This document shows, piece by piece, positions 44,260-56,599 of a stretch of 64,000 nt of DNA. The notes under the pieces were generated by a model. The model did no database searches and was not told where the DNA came from. It saw only the letters and a program-made list of their open reading frames with translations. A program made the position numbers and the translations under genes. This DNA comes from Pseudopyrenochaeta lycopersici (Eukaryota; Ascomycota; Dothideomycetes; Pleosporales; Pseudopyrenochaetaceae), in NCBI GenBank assembly GCA_003313425.1, contig NHZP01000017.1, positions 496,001-560,000 on the forward strand, given 5' to 3'. The stretch's first letter is position 1. Every line of letters starts with the position of its first letter.

Positions 44260-47200
44260 GGCGACAGTTGGGAAACATGACTGTGGCTGGGGGATGCTGC
44301 GCCTAAGAGGAAATGGGTGGATAGGCTTGACCGGGTCAGTCAGCGGCGGAGGAGCGGTGGGTCAAGGAATTGGATTCTGATGGAGAATGTCTTAGCGCTG
44401 TTCCATGGCATCGTCCCGCCCTTGGTCACCGGAACCGAGTCGTATTATTTCCGCCGAGTAGTCCGCTTTTGACCCACAGCTTGAGCCAAGTTGAAAGACT
44501 GGCTGTAACGACAGAAGCAACAGAAAATGAAGGCAGCGAGGAATTGTCACGACAATGAGCGGCATTCCGCTTTCTGAAGCCGTGGTGCAGAATCTGCTTC
44601 TCCCGACCGCTCCCTCCTGCCCCTCCACCCATCTCAACGTCCTTCATTAACTGCACCCAAAGCGTCTAGCACAAGACAGCGGGAGCTGCACCACCACAGC
44701 CGCCAAGTCACGGAGCACAGCCATTCGCCTATCTGCAGCCTGTGGCGTCATGGTATTGATGGCAGCGCCAAAGCCCATAGGATGAAAGTGAGGTGAGGGG
44801 TCTCGCGCAGGCGCCACCCACGCCACTCCAAGACCAGTGAGTTGAGCCTTGATCCTTGGGGGTTGTCGGCGCCTGGTGCAAAGCGGAGCATTTCGCACGC
44901 TGCTTGCCCAGTTAAGGCGCAGACTAGGTGGCCTGATCCGCGGCTCGATTACAGCTTGTTCTCTCGTATGCTTCCTCGTGCGCTCTAAAGCTTCTGTTTG
45001 GAGCAAGAGATCAGCGAGGGGCATCCGGGAAGCGTGCCCGTTCGCTTCGAGGGTAAAAAAGACGCCGTCATGTGGCCAAGGATCAATTATTTCCTCCCCC
45101 CAAGTGTTGCCCTCCTTCGGGGGGTGACGAACAGCGAGTCCCGGCGGCCTGCACCCTTGCTGCACCAGCCTCTTGTGCGATTGCTTTAGCGCCGGATAAA
45201 ATCGTCACAAAAGGTGACAGCGTGGCTTGATTGGGGCTGGTGACTCTTGACCTCATGCGGTTGGTCGCTGCCCGAGGTCGAAACGTCCTCGCACACTATG
45301 CCATGCCTTGGTACTGTTCTCGAGGAGAAAAGGTGGGCAGATAACGTGGTCAGCGAGTGGATCTGCCGAGCCAGCGACAAGACGTGAGGTCTGACGAGAC
45401 GTGCCCGATGCCTTTGCAATCTGAGCGCTATGGGTTGGTGTGATATCACCGGTGCCTTTGGAAATACGCGGTGGGTCCGCTTTCCCGCTTCAGTTTCCTT
45501 CCAGCACTGTCGGTGTACCAGTTTAGGAACGGGCAGTATTGGATGCAAGGAGTAACTGCATCCATTGCCTATGCTTCACATTTGTGGCAGTCTCTGATCC
45601 TGGAATGCTTGTCGTGCCGCTGCCTCATCTTGGTGTTCTGCGAGGGCTGCCAGGGCAAAGTCTTGGAGCATCGGTTAGCACCCATATGACCCGCCCACTT
45701 GGTGTCTGTTGCAATAACAATGACTTGGGCCCATGCGAACTTATGTCATATCTATCTCCAGTCGTCCCACATGTGCAGCATGGGGGCCTTGTGTCATACC
45801 GAGGTTCCTTGGCGCTCGTTGTTCATCGAGCAACGTACATACGGATCACTGTGCTCTTCCGGTTAGTGTTACTCATGATACGCTGTCTCACTAAATTCAA
45901 AGATACAAAGAGTCGGTAGCTCAGAGGTGCTTTTTTGGCCGCCGTAGGGGAGCGCCCGAGTCAGGCAGAGCTCGGATTTAACACCAACATCCCTCTGTCC
46001 TGTCAAGCCGTTGAATTCCAAGCAGCCAACTAGCCACAGCGCCAAGGTAGCCTCAGAACGGAGTTTGCGGCTTGACTGACCAAGCAAGAAGAGCCACCTT
46101 CTTAGGAGTGGCGCAAAAATTCCGCTCCCGGCGGAGATGCTGGAGTTGTCTACGAGCTAGTTGAACGTGCGGATCGACACAGGTTTTGTGCATGACAGCC
46201 AAGACCATGCTAGCTGGGAACTGGCTGTGCAAAGGAAAACTCTGTGGCGCATGCCTCTGCAAGAAACGTCTCATATGTAATTATTACACGGCATGTAGTG
46301 ACGAGACGACCGCACCAGCAGTACGGACCGGGCGTTCGGATAGCGTCCGAAGCGCCATGATGTATTAGCATGTGGCTGGGTCATCGTAGAAACAGTGGCA
46401 GTGTCACGATTCAAATGTGGGTTGGCAGAAAATTGAGCTTCAAGGACCGAAAGCAATGCCCGTGTCAGAGCGAGAATTTTTACTGGGCCATCGAGCGAGT
46501 AATCGAAGAATGCTGATGTGACGCAACTCATAAGTGCTGGTAATGAAGCCCTTTCGGTTTGGAGAAAGGACGAATGATATTGGGCTACCCCTTGCTTGTT
46601 GGTGTGGAAGAAAGCAACTTGGCAGGGGTTGGATATGAAGCTGACTTGTTGAACCATCCTGCAGGAGTTGTCAGAATGCTGGAGTTGGCTCTTTGCGCAC
46701 AATTACGGTACTGTGCAACCCCAAAATGGGGCGGACAAACGCGGACAGCATTGTTCCGGATGCACCTGTGGCTCTGAAAGACCCGCTACAGCAGAAACAC
46801 CCACCTGTCGCGTGCTGTGGAAGCAGATAACCGCCAGCATGTATGAGCGACACGACTCAGGTGGTTTCGGGCACTAACAAGGCTTACGATATTTTGTACG
46901 GGCTCACTCAAGCACACAGCAAGTAACCACAGATGTTGATAAGATAGCCTAGAGAGCCACACGGATTTTACAAATACAGAAAATCATTTACAACTAGCAT
47001 GAAGCTATCAAGGCCGCATTATCGAGCACAACAGCGCGCACAAATTGCTGCCACACCTGCTGGTTGTACACAGACACCTGACTCGGTCATCGCAATGCTG
47101 GAACGATCCCATGAAGAGTGTCAGCGCACGATGAGACGCTTAGGTAAATGAGAATTAGAATATGAATGCTGCAAAGGCGTTTCGACTGGCGACCGAGGTT

Positions 47201-47677
47201 GGATGAGGATGCACAACAAGGCGTGCTTCCTCGGATGTCCCAACCCAAGCATGGAACATGAGTATTGCGACAGCTCTCTCCACAGACGAGAACGTGGAAG
47301 CAGGAAGAAGAAGAAATCACTTGCATTTTCGAGTGCAGAGATGACGAGAAGATGAAAGCTGTGCGTCGCCCAAAGCTCCCCAGAAGGCTTAATTTAGAGA
47401 TGGTCACATGGTAAGCGACAAAATTAACAGACGCAATGCATGGCATGATTCCATGACAATCCAGAGTGAGTGGTAATTTTTGAGGATGCAAATGGGCGTG
47501 GCCAAGCAGGTGTTGAGTGGGCTGGAGGTTGTCGCGAGGCTGCGAACTAGATGGCGAGAATGCGCCAAGCCCTAAGCAGTCTAGCGCACGCACTGTAGCG
47601 AATTTTACCCAAATCGCAACACACAACCGAATTCAAGCTCACGACAACTAACCACAGCACCTCCGGATTCGAGCACC
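44260..47677. other. 3.4-kb region without a recognisable gene
   Basis: This is the largest gap of the window, between the zinc-cluster gene and RPL16, which point away from each other. Open frames of up to 179 codons exist (44647-45165, 46271-46702 and 47087-47626, all minus) but their composition looks random and I recognise no domain. The region must hold two promoters; an unannotated noncoding RNA or a lineage-specific gene cannot be excluded. Confidence 0.5.
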
Positions 47678-48750
47678 ATGTCGACCTTCGAACCCGTCAT
47701 TGTACGTACGCCCCGATCACACGAGCCTGAGTCTCCTGGAGCTGGCAGTTGCTGGCCGCACGGCGCTGCCAGCCCACAATCTCGACATTCGCACAATATC
47801 GCAGAACAGGACCGCTGGCTGACTCTACTACCAGGTCATCGACGGCAAGGGGCACTTGCTCGGTCGCCTCGCCAGCACCGTCGCCAAGCAGCTGCTCAAC
47901 GGCCAGAAGATCGTCGTTGTGCGATGTGAGGCTCTGAACATCTCCGGCGAGTTCTTCCGCGCGAAGCGTACGTACACCCAGCGATCTCGAGCGAGTGGAG
48001 CGAAGAGCAGGCGACGCAGTGTGCAATTGGACGCCGCCGGTTCCTGAGAATATGTGTGGTCGACAGTGTGCAATGTCTCTGCTCTTTGGCGAAACGCGTT
48101 CGACATTGCAATGCCCTCTGATAATGAAGCTCTTAGCTGACATGAGACTACAGTAAAGTACTCGGCTTTCCTGCGCAAGCAGACCCGTTACAACCCCACT
48201 CGCGGTGGTATGTCTTCCCCAGTATCCCATCGCTCGCACCAAGTCGATGAATTGCGTGACGGGCATGGCAATGAGGGCACCTGCTAACCTCCACACCAGG
48301 TCCCTTCCACTTCCGCGCCCCCTCCAAGATGTTCTGGCGAACTGTCCGCGGCATGATTCCCCACAAGACCGCCCGCGGTAACGCCGCCATGGAGCGCTTG
48401 AAGACCTTCGAGGGCATTCCTCCCCCATACGACAAGAAGAAGCGCGTTGTCGTTCCCCAGGCGTTGAGGGTACTCAGGCTGAAGCCCGGCCGCAAGTACT
48501 GCACCGTCGGCCGTCTCGGTCACGAGTTTGGCTGGAAGTACCAGGATGTTGTTGCTCGGTACGTAGTCTTCCTTCCACGGCCCACTTCTCTCATACTAAT
48601 TCGTGCCGCAGTCTTGAGGAGCGCAGGAAGGTCAAGGGCGCCGCATACTACGAGCGCAAGAAGGCTTCCCGAAGGCAGTTGGCTGAGGCCAAGAAGACGG
48701 CGAACGTTGACGGCAAGACCCAGGAGCAGCTCACCTCCCTCGGATACTAG
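47678..48750 (+). CDS. RPL16: 60S ribosomal protein uL13 (L16/L13A)
   Basis: uL13 is a structural protein of the large cytosolic ribosomal subunit. Five exons are inferred: 47678-47701, 47835-47967, 48154-48207, 48300-48558 and 48612-48750, giving 202 residues (yeast 199). The spliced protein has the near-invariant segments [66 protein letters not shown] and [15 protein letters not shown]. Exon 1 encodes only eight residues, as is common in ribosomal-protein genes. Introns 1 (133 nt) and 2 (186 nt) are longer than most here. I looked in the longer ones for a box C/D guide RNA and found no convincing pair of boxes. Confidence 0.97.
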
Positions 48751-49575
48751 ATGTCGACAGATGATGAACAGTGTCGGTGTCGGTAGCGTGGTTCGGCGTG
48801 GATTGCATTGGGCTCATGGGATATTTTCTACCTTTTCCATACTTCGACCATTCGAGTGGGTGTCCCGGCTAAAAGAGCACATCGATACCAGAGTGCTCAC
48901 GTGTTCATGGCTCTCTTCGTGGTCAGCTTGCTGTGTCCTCAGATACTCTTCCGGCTAGAAGAAATACGAAATGAAAATCCCACGGTTGCTTGTAAAGCAT
49001 AGTGATGGCGTTGCTGCTCATTAATATATCCGAAGTTCTCTCTTTCCCACCTTGCGTCTGATCTGCACACTCAGTTTATCCCTAGCCCCAAGGTCGGAAA
49101 ACATATCACTACAAGCCTTCTTTACCCCAAAAGCAGCTCCAACGCAGCCCAGCCCTGCCCTGGTAGATTCGGATTGATGGACATTTGCGGCTGTAACTTG
49201 CGTAAGCGAGCCAATGGGCTGATAACCTCGGCCCTGGCCTCGTTCCGGGTCTTCCCCAGGTTTCCCCAAGCTGCCATAGATATTTTGAACGCGTCCTTGA
49301 CTGCAATTAGTAAATTGACTGAGAACTTCACTGCTTTCAGCTTTCATACCTGAAAATCCATATCACATCCAACCCAATCTTGTGTATTTGACCTCTCCTC
49401 GAGGCGCCTAAGCTCTTTGCCATCCAAACCCGGAATTGACTCCGCGCCGGGTCGCCAACATCTTTCGTCATAGCTGGGACGGATATCACAAAACGAAGCC
49501 GCACATTTCTCATTCTTATTACCTGACTACAGCGACCCTGAACTTTCAATTAAGCACGCATCCGTGACGAACATC
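48751..49575. other. Gap between RPL16 and the acyl-CoA ligase
   Basis: About 825 bases with short open frames only. It should hold the RPL16 3' end and the promoter of the next gene. Confidence 0.5.
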
Positions 49576-51393
49576 ATGGTGGGCGCCAAAGACCGCCTCA
49601 AGCAGCTTGCATCCCACTTCACCTCAGCAAACCCCGTCCCGGGTCCTCCTCCAATCCACCCGGGCGACAGTCATGAATACCACCACCGCCATAACTACCA
49701 CACGCTAAGCCCGACATCGTTCCTATGGCGGGCGGCACAAATTGAGCCCGAAGCGACTGCAATATACCACAAAACAGCCAACAATAAGATCCTACGAAGA
49801 TCGTACGCCGAAGCTGCAGATCGCGCGCGGGGTTTGGCATATTATCTGAGGAAACATGGATATAAGCGCGTGGGCATACTAGCTACCAACACTCCTGCCT
49901 TCTTGGAGAGTATCTTTGGCATTGCGGCTGCAGGCAGTGTCAGTGTGGCCATCAACTATCGGTTGAAACCAGATGACATCAGCTACATCTTCCAGCACTC
50001 CGATGTCGATATGATTATTGCAGACTTTGAGTACGTCGGTTTGTTGGACGATTACAAGAAGCAGCGACCGAATGTTCCCATTCTAGTCGACACGGATACG
50101 GATGCGACCGAGGGCGAGCTTTCCGGGCCGTTCGACGAAGCGGTTCTAGAAGGTCTCAAATATGACATCGAAAAGGGAAGAAAAGGGTGGGCAGATTTGG
50201 AGACACGGACTGAGGATGAAGAGACAGTCATGGCTTTGGCGTACACAAGTGGAACCACTGCTCGACCAAAGGGCGTCGAGTACACGCATCGCGGCGTGTA
50301 TCTCGCTGCGATGGGAAATGTAATTGAAAGTGGCCTGAACTACCATACCGGCCGTGCAAAGTATCTTTGGACACTGCCTATGTTCCATGCTACTGGATGG
50401 ACATTCCCTTGGTCCGTAACTGCCGTCCGAGGTACACACTACTGTCTCCGTAAGATTGACTATCCTGAGATCTGGCGCCTCCTCAAGGAGGAAGGAATCA
50501 CACACTTCAACGCTGCACCTACTGTCAATACACTACTCTGCGCTGCGAAAGAAGCTGAAAAACTACCACACCCCGTGCGCGTCACGGTTGCTGCATCACC
50601 ACCTTCAGCATGGCTTTTTGAGCAAATGACCAACCTCAACCTCCAACCTGTACACGTCTACGGTCTCACAGAAACATACGGCCCTATTACCAAAGGCTAC
50701 CACATGCCCGAATGGGAGACAATGCCAGAGAAGGAGAAGTATGCCAGAATGGCACGTCAGGGCCATGGCTTCGTTGTCGGACTACCAGTCCGTGTGATCA
50801 AGACGGAGCAAGAAGAGGGTGTTCTTATCAATGTAGAAAAAGATGGCAAAGAAATTGGTGAGATTGTCTTTGAGGGCAATATTTGTGCAAAGGGATACTA
50901 CAAAGATGCTGAAGCGACACGCAAGCTGTGGGCGGGGAATGTGTTACATAGCGGAGATTTGGCAGTCTGGCATCCTGACGGAGCGATTCAAATTCTAGAC
51001 CGCGCAAAGGACATCATCATCTCTGGTAAGCAAACCACCCAATCCCTCGACATCTGGCTAACAAACTATTCAGGCGGCGAGAACATCTCCTCCGTAGCCC
51101 TCGAAGCCATGCTCTCCACCCACCCCAACGTCCTCGAAGTCGGCGTCTGCGCCGTCGCCGACTCGCACTGGGGCGAGCGCCCCAAGGCCTTCGTCACCGT
51201 CAAAGACGCATCCTCCAGCTCCGAGGACCTCGGCAAAGAAATCATCCAATGGGCCAAGGAGAACAGCCATATCTCACGCTTCATGGTGCCCAGAGAGGTC
51301 GAGGTCGTGCAAGAGCTGCCGAAAACGAGCACAGGCAAGATCAAGAAGAATGTGCTGAGGGAGTGGGCGAGGGGGAATCGGGATGCTAAATAG
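49576..51393 (+). CDS. AMP-dependent acyl-CoA ligase
   Basis: This ANL-superfamily enzyme activates a carboxylic acid with ATP and transfers it to coenzyme A. Two exons are inferred, 49576-51025 and 51074-51393, giving 589 residues. The 48-nt intron is a multiple of three without a stop, so the unspliced frame is also open; splicing restores the canonical IIISGGENISSVALE. The AMP-binding motif LAYTSGTTARPKG lies near residue 222, YGLTETYGP near 360, the hinge GDLAVWHPDG..ILDRAKD near 465-480, and the C-terminal catalytic Lys in PKTSTGKIKK. The overall sequence is of the medium-chain/benzoate-like group rather than acetyl-CoA synthetase. The C-terminus (NRDAK) is not a peroxisomal PTS1 signal. 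The substrate is not predictable. The ATG at 49576 is the first one in frame. Confidence 0.93.
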   Translation: MVGAKDRLKQLASHFTSANPVPGPPPIHPGDSHEYHHRHNYHTLSPTSFLWRAAQIEPEATAIYHKTANNKILRRSYAEAADRARGLAYYLRKHGYKRVGILATNTPAFLESIFGIAAAGSVSVAINYRLKPDDISYIFQHSDVDMIIADFEYVGLLDDYKKQRPNVPILVDTDTDATEGELSGPFDEAVLEGLKYDIEKGRKGWADLETRTEDEETVMALAYTSGTTARPKGVEYTHRGVYLAAMGNVIESGLNYHTGRAKYLWTLPMFHATGWTFPWSVTAVRGTHYCLRKIDYPEIWRLLKEEGITHFNAAPTVNTLLCAAKEAEKLPHPVRVTVAASPPSAWLFEQMTNLNLQPVHVYGLTETYGPITKGYHMPEWETMPEKEKYARMARQGHGFVVGLPVRVIKTEQEEGVLINVEKDGKEIGEIVFEGNICAKGYYKDAEATRKLWAGNVLHSGDLAVWHPDGAIQILDRAKDIIISGKQTTQSLDIWLTNYSGGENISSVALEAMLSTHPNVLEVGVCAVADSHWGERPKAFVTVKDASSSSEDLGKEIIQWAKENSHISRFMVPREVEVVQELPKTSTGKIKKNVLREWARGNRDAK

Positions 51394-52154
51394 CTGGTTC
51401 TACGCGGCTTTGCCTTATTGTGGAGTGCATAGATGGGGTTGGGTAGACTGATTGCGTTAATAGTTTGCGCGTTGTGGTTTTCGATGTATGTGAGTCGCTG
51501 CTGGTAGATAGAAAGTTGTGTCCAATCAGAGGCAATGCACGTCGAAACTGAGCTTTGCTACAATTGTGGTGATGGTCAAGTCGACAAGGAGTGCAGCATG
51601 CATCCAATTCCATAGCGATATACGGTACCTCCCGAGGAAAGCGTAAGGTCCAGCAGTTCGCGCACTGCGCTGCGAAACATTCTGGGCTGAATTCTAGCCA
51701 TGCTTGAGACCTATCATCAAGTTCGCCACTCCATTTTGCATATCAGTGGCAAGACGGATGGAAAGTGGTGCCAGCGTAACCGCCCTTGTCATCCAGTTTG
51801 AGAGGAATAATGGTTCTCCATGTCGCTGTCGTGTCTCCATACCGGAGAAGGTGTAGTAAGGAAACACACCCAATAACAGCAGGCTGGAAATGACCGTGGT
51901 GGACACAGCCATACTGCTTTCTTCGAGATCAAAGCCTCAGTGGAATTGCCAAGGGCCTGAATTCGTTGCTAACAACACAAGGTACAGATGGATGTGGACA
52001 GACATGGTGCATAGGAACCTAAGGAGGCGTGGATTGATCCTATCATGACTTTCTTGCTTATACATTGATTAGGAAAGGTAGATACACACTCTGATTGCAG
52101 TCTTTGTAGCTGCCTTCAGACATGCTCGCTCTTGATTGTTAATATCAGAAGACT
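51394..52154. other. Convergent gap between acyl-CoA ligase and NACHT gene
   Basis: About 760 bases between convergent genes. No conserved coding region is seen; a 72-codon minus frame at 51694-51912 is not recognised. Confidence 0.5.
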
Positions 52155-55100
52155 CTAGTCCAGGCGAATCGATTTCTTGTTGATGTACGATCGTAGCAAA
52201 TCAGCCGTAGCGTGCCTCTCATCGTGCACTGCCCGCCGTAGGGGAGTCTGTCCATTGTGAGCCGCCAAATGAACATCGCATCTTCCGGTCTGGAGGAGAA
52301 TCTCGACCGCAGTCTTTGGATGCAGATTGTTATCCTGAATAATAGTAAGGGTTCTGTCAGGTTTACTGTTATGGCCAGGTTTTCGTTGATGCTTGATCGG
52401 GGAACAAACAGCCCATAAGAGCGGCGTGCGCCCCTCGGAATCCGTTGTATTTACATCAACGTCCTCTCGGGCAGAGAGAATGGTAGTGATGCCGTTCCAC
52501 CCCATATGCACTGCCCATATAAGCGGTGTACGTCCATCGAGGTCCTTGGCGTCCGCGTCAATACGGTCGTGATTCAAAAGCAGCTTAACTGTCGTTATGA
52601 ATCCGCATTCAGCGGCCAAAGAAAGCGGTGTCCTGCCTCTGATGTCTTTAGTATTTACATCAATGAATTCACGAGCTAACAGCAACTGAATCAGCCTAGC
52701 ATTCGCACATGTGGCAAATGATAGTGGGGAGTATCCCTTCTCATTCTTTGCGTTGATATCAATAGCGTCCTGGCTTAACAATAGCTGGACTATCGACTCT
52801 AAACCGAGTCGGCAAGCCCATGCTAGTGGTGTGGTACCTCGATAATCAAGCGGGTTCAGATCAGTGCCAGGTTTGGACAATAAGAGGCCTATGAGTCTTA
52901 TGGCGGTGCTTTCATCTTCGAGCTCCGCTAGGGTCTGATAAGGATATTGCATATCGGGAACAGCCAAAGGCCCAACGTGTGAGAAATTTGTGGATGCCAA
53001 AAGCAGTGGGGTATGGCCCAGGATGTCTTTGGTATTCAGGTCAACACCATCGTGTGAAATGAGTAGCTCAGCCACTGCCTCTTGTCTGTAAAGGAAGGCC
53101 CAGGATAGTGCTGCATGGCCGTGCTCGTCCTTTATGTTTGGGTCAACCTCGACATATGACAATAGTAACTTGGTCATTGTTTCATCCCCATTTCGTGCGG
53201 CATGAGCAAGGGCTGTACGGCCATCTCCATCCTTTGTATTATGATCGAACATCCCCGAATCCAGCAGGAGCTTTACAAGAGCATGGTTTCCCGCCTGGAT
53301 GGCCGCAAAGACCGTTTGCCCGTCATCCATCTTGAAGGTGAGATCGAACTTGCTGGCTTCAGATAGAAATGCTAAGATTATGTAGTCGTCGCCCAATTCG
53401 GGCAAGTACGAGATAACACCCCTCCATTCCTGGAACTGAAAGGATCTTCCGATTTTCCCTTCTCGGTTCTCCAGGTCGCAGTACGATTTGTACAATCCTT
53501 GCAGTTTCTCTGATGGTGTAGCTCTTAGCTCAGCTTGTAAAAAAGCATGAATGGCTTGTTCAGCCTTCATTGCAAAGGCTGCGAAGAGCGGTGTACCGTA
53601 ACGCTCATTCTCAACTGTCAGGTATGACAAATTGGAAGGGTGTGCTCTAATCAGGTTTGGAAGGTTTTCTTCAGCTAAAATGTACAACAGACTTGCTTCG
53701 GATGTGTGTTCGCGTATCTTATGCTTCTCTACTATATTGTTGATTCTAATCCAATCGCCTCGTGGAAAGCGAGTGAGGAAATCTGTTTGCACAATCTGGT
53801 GTTTTGCCGCTTGATCTGCATGATACAACAGATGGCGTGCGGCATACTCCAGGAAAGGGTATGTCATTTTGGCTGCATTGCGAGATACTATGCCAGAATC
53901 AATGTGAACACCTAATTGAATAAGATCCCTGGAGTATGTATCCGCGGCTTCATGTTGGAATGACAAATCAAGCGCAATGCCAGCAGCTATATGGGCAAGA
54001 CAACGGTCCTTTAGCTGTTCATGGCTTGGTCCTTCGAGGTTGACTTTGAGATGAGGCCTAATGCTCGCAAGTCCGTTTTCTTTGAGGAAGAAATCGTTTA
54101 CCGACTCGTGAATGAATTGAACCCTCCTTTTCTTGGCATCCTTAGACCTAGTGATATCCACAAGTCCTTTCGATGAGCTCAAAACAAATCTGTGGATGTC
54201 ATCAAGGGTTACATCGTCTGGATCCCATTTGATAAGATTTTCTGGCTTCGTATCTGGCCCAGTACGTGTTGCAAAATAAAACTCTTGCGGGTTTAGTGGG
54301 TACCTTGAAAAAAGCACCCATTGGATGCACAAAACAAGTTCGTCTGTATTAGCCGAGTCCCTGGTTAAAATATTTTGGAATAGCTTGTGTAGGTCATCAG
54401 GGATCTCCCGAAGTTTTTGGCGGAGCGCATGTATTCGTCCGTCAGTATATTCATTGTTCAGGATGCCCACGACCAAGATGACCCACATGAAGATTCCAGA
54501 TGCTTTCTCTTGCAACTCAGTCCGGATCTGAGCCGCAACTTTACTATCACCTATATCTAGTTCGCTCTCAATATACGTCGTTATGTCCTGATCGTGTCCC
54601 TCTTGGCCTTCTAAGACTAGATGAAGCCCTTTTCGGATCTTGATCTGTGGATAATGTCGGCTCGAGAAGCAGACTTGGAACAGTATCTCCCTAGAAATAG
54701 CGTGTTCTCCTAGATCTTCGAAAAAAGAAATCATGTCTCGGATCTCGTTCGTGTCGCATTCGTCCAAGGCGTCGATGAAACAAACTACGGAAGTGTCCGC
54801 AAGACGCAAAATGGCTTCTTTCAAGAGAAGTTTCAGTGACTCGATGCTCCATTCTCGCTTCGAGCTGACGCTGAATGGTAGTATGTGTAGCAAATTGAAA
54901 GTTTCACGCAACCGCGGTAAACGTTGAAACAACTGTAACAAGAGCGACCGATACATTCCTTCGGTGGATTGCTCGAGATGTCCGCCACGTCTATTAAAGA
55001 AGAAGGAGAGAATCTTCGTGTTCTTCGTAGTCTTCGTTTTCTTGCAGGCGATTTTGAAAATGAATTTCATTATGGTCGATTTGCCAGTCCCAGGGTTTCC

Positions 55101-56599
55101 TTTAATCCAAAGGAAGCCGTGATGTTTGTCCAATTTAGCAGTATCTGACCAGTCAACATAGCGGCTATCGCTCAAAAGCCACTCACACGTCTTAGTGTGT
55201 GCATCTTGGACGGTCATCTGACCGGTATCAATATGATCAAAATACAGCGATTCCAGCAGCATCTTTGTCTGGGTTGCAGTAAGTGATAATTCTTCCTCTG
55301 GACTGGTGCAATCGCGAACTGAACATGTCAGCTCGAAAGACTAACAGATTCTATGACATAGGTCTTAACTGCGTACCTAAAGTACTTTGCTGTTCCTGTG
55401 GTTGCTGATCTTGCATCTTTACATTCTTTATCCAGCGACGAAGCTCTGCCGCGACCGCCACGAACCCTGCATCATCTTCGTCTACAAACTTGGTCATATC
55501 CATGTGGTTGCCGTGAATCCCAATAGAGACATATCCAGGCAGAATCGCGGAATGTTGCGGGACAATCTGTTATTTTCAGTATGACAGTCAATATCTCAAG
55601 ATGGGATTGTGTTGCGTACTTGGCCGACACCTAAGACAGGCAATTCTTCGAAGAAGCAGGTGATCTCTATGGATCGTGCTCCTTCCTTTCTTCGGGAAGC
55701 GATCATATCATGGAAACTGCCTTGAATCCGCTCTAGGACTTCCGAGTCCCTCTTGAGCACAGCAAGGATGTCCGGATTTGTTTCCTTTAGCACATTTATC
55801 GCCACAGCAAGTGCGGCTGCCCAATTTGCCAGCCCTGAGCCATGGTGTGGGGTGCCCAGAAAACAAACACCGATTGTTAAGTCGAGTATCTTTTTTAGAT
55901 GCTCCTGAGGGCTTTGGTTTGCCTCAACTAGTGCCTAATTGATAGATCAGCGTGCATCCTTGGATGAAATTGCTTCCGTACGTCTTGACAAACGAGCCCG
56001 CCGAGACTGTGGCAAACGAATATAATATGCCGATCGTCCTGCCAATATGAGCCGAAAGTATGGTATGCTATCCCTTATCTGAGCTCACAGTATCGTCCTT
56101 CTCGCGATAACCCGCAACAGCAGAGAGAAGGTTTCTAGCATGGTTGCCTATCTTGCTTTTGGATACCATCTTACTCCAATCTACGACGGATGCATCGTAA
56201 CCAAAAGTCAGGACCCGGGCTTGACCGAGTTCTACGGGGAGGAGGGCTTGAGGCCATGGTGAGGGGGCACCTTTTGCCGTCCATGTCTCTTCGCGATCGC
56301 CCGTGAGGCCGTGCACAAATACAATACTGGAAGCAAAGGTTCGTTAGCAAGCTGTGCGACAACAAACTAATGATGGAGTTGGGACGATGTGACATCCATT
56401 TGCCATCACCCAGCTAGCAAGGTCAATTCACTGTAATACTAACTCACTCTACAATGCTATTTTCTGGTTTGTAAAGCAGCTTGATGCCCAAAGGAAATGT
56501 CTTTGCGCGTTTTGAAGGCGTGGTGCTGGAGGAAATCGAGTCATCTTGAGCTGCGCCTGCGGCCTTGCGCTTGAACAAGTGAGTAGGTAGCCACGACAT
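52155..56599 (-). CDS. NLR-type protein: alpha/beta hydrolase - NACHT - ankyrin repeats
   Basis: A fungal STAND/NLR receptor of the class tied to non-self recognition and cell death. Six exons are inferred: 56448-56599, 56089-56326, 55982-56038, 55620-55934, 55377-55566 and 52155-55318, giving 1,371 residues with frame kept at every junction. Residues 1 to about 300 are a lipase-like (DUF676/SesB-type) alpha/beta hydrolase: IVFVHGLTGD, GYDASVVDW, nucleophile Ser in FVCHSLGGLV, then FLGTPHHGSG and the late HGNHMDMTKF, which carries the candidate catalytic His. The NACHT domain begins near residue 385 with P-loop WIKGNPGTGKST, Walker B VVCFIDALDECD and FSSRHYP. The C-terminal 390 residues hold about nine ankyrin repeats (GRTPLSLAAECGFITTVKLLL and similar). 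There is no stop or frameshift. Unlike the patatin NLR, its repeats are diverged from one another. Confidence 0.92.

Noticed and set aside
44647..45165. 172-codon minus-strand frame in the large gap
   Set aside because: GC-rich, Arg/Pro-rich random composition, no domain, overlaps open frames on the other strand.
45912..45985. Possible tRNA: GGTAGCTCAGAGG resembles an A box
   Set aside because: No matching B box (GGTTCGAATC-like) at the right distance, and the arms do not pair into a cloverleaf.
47087..47626. 179-codon minus-strand frame upstream of RPL16
   Set aside because: No recognisable domain, and it covers the expected RPL16 promoter.
47968..48153. Possible box C/D guide RNA in RPL16 intron 2
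   Set aside because: TGATAATGA and CTGA-like words occur but are not placed as a C/D pair with closing stem.
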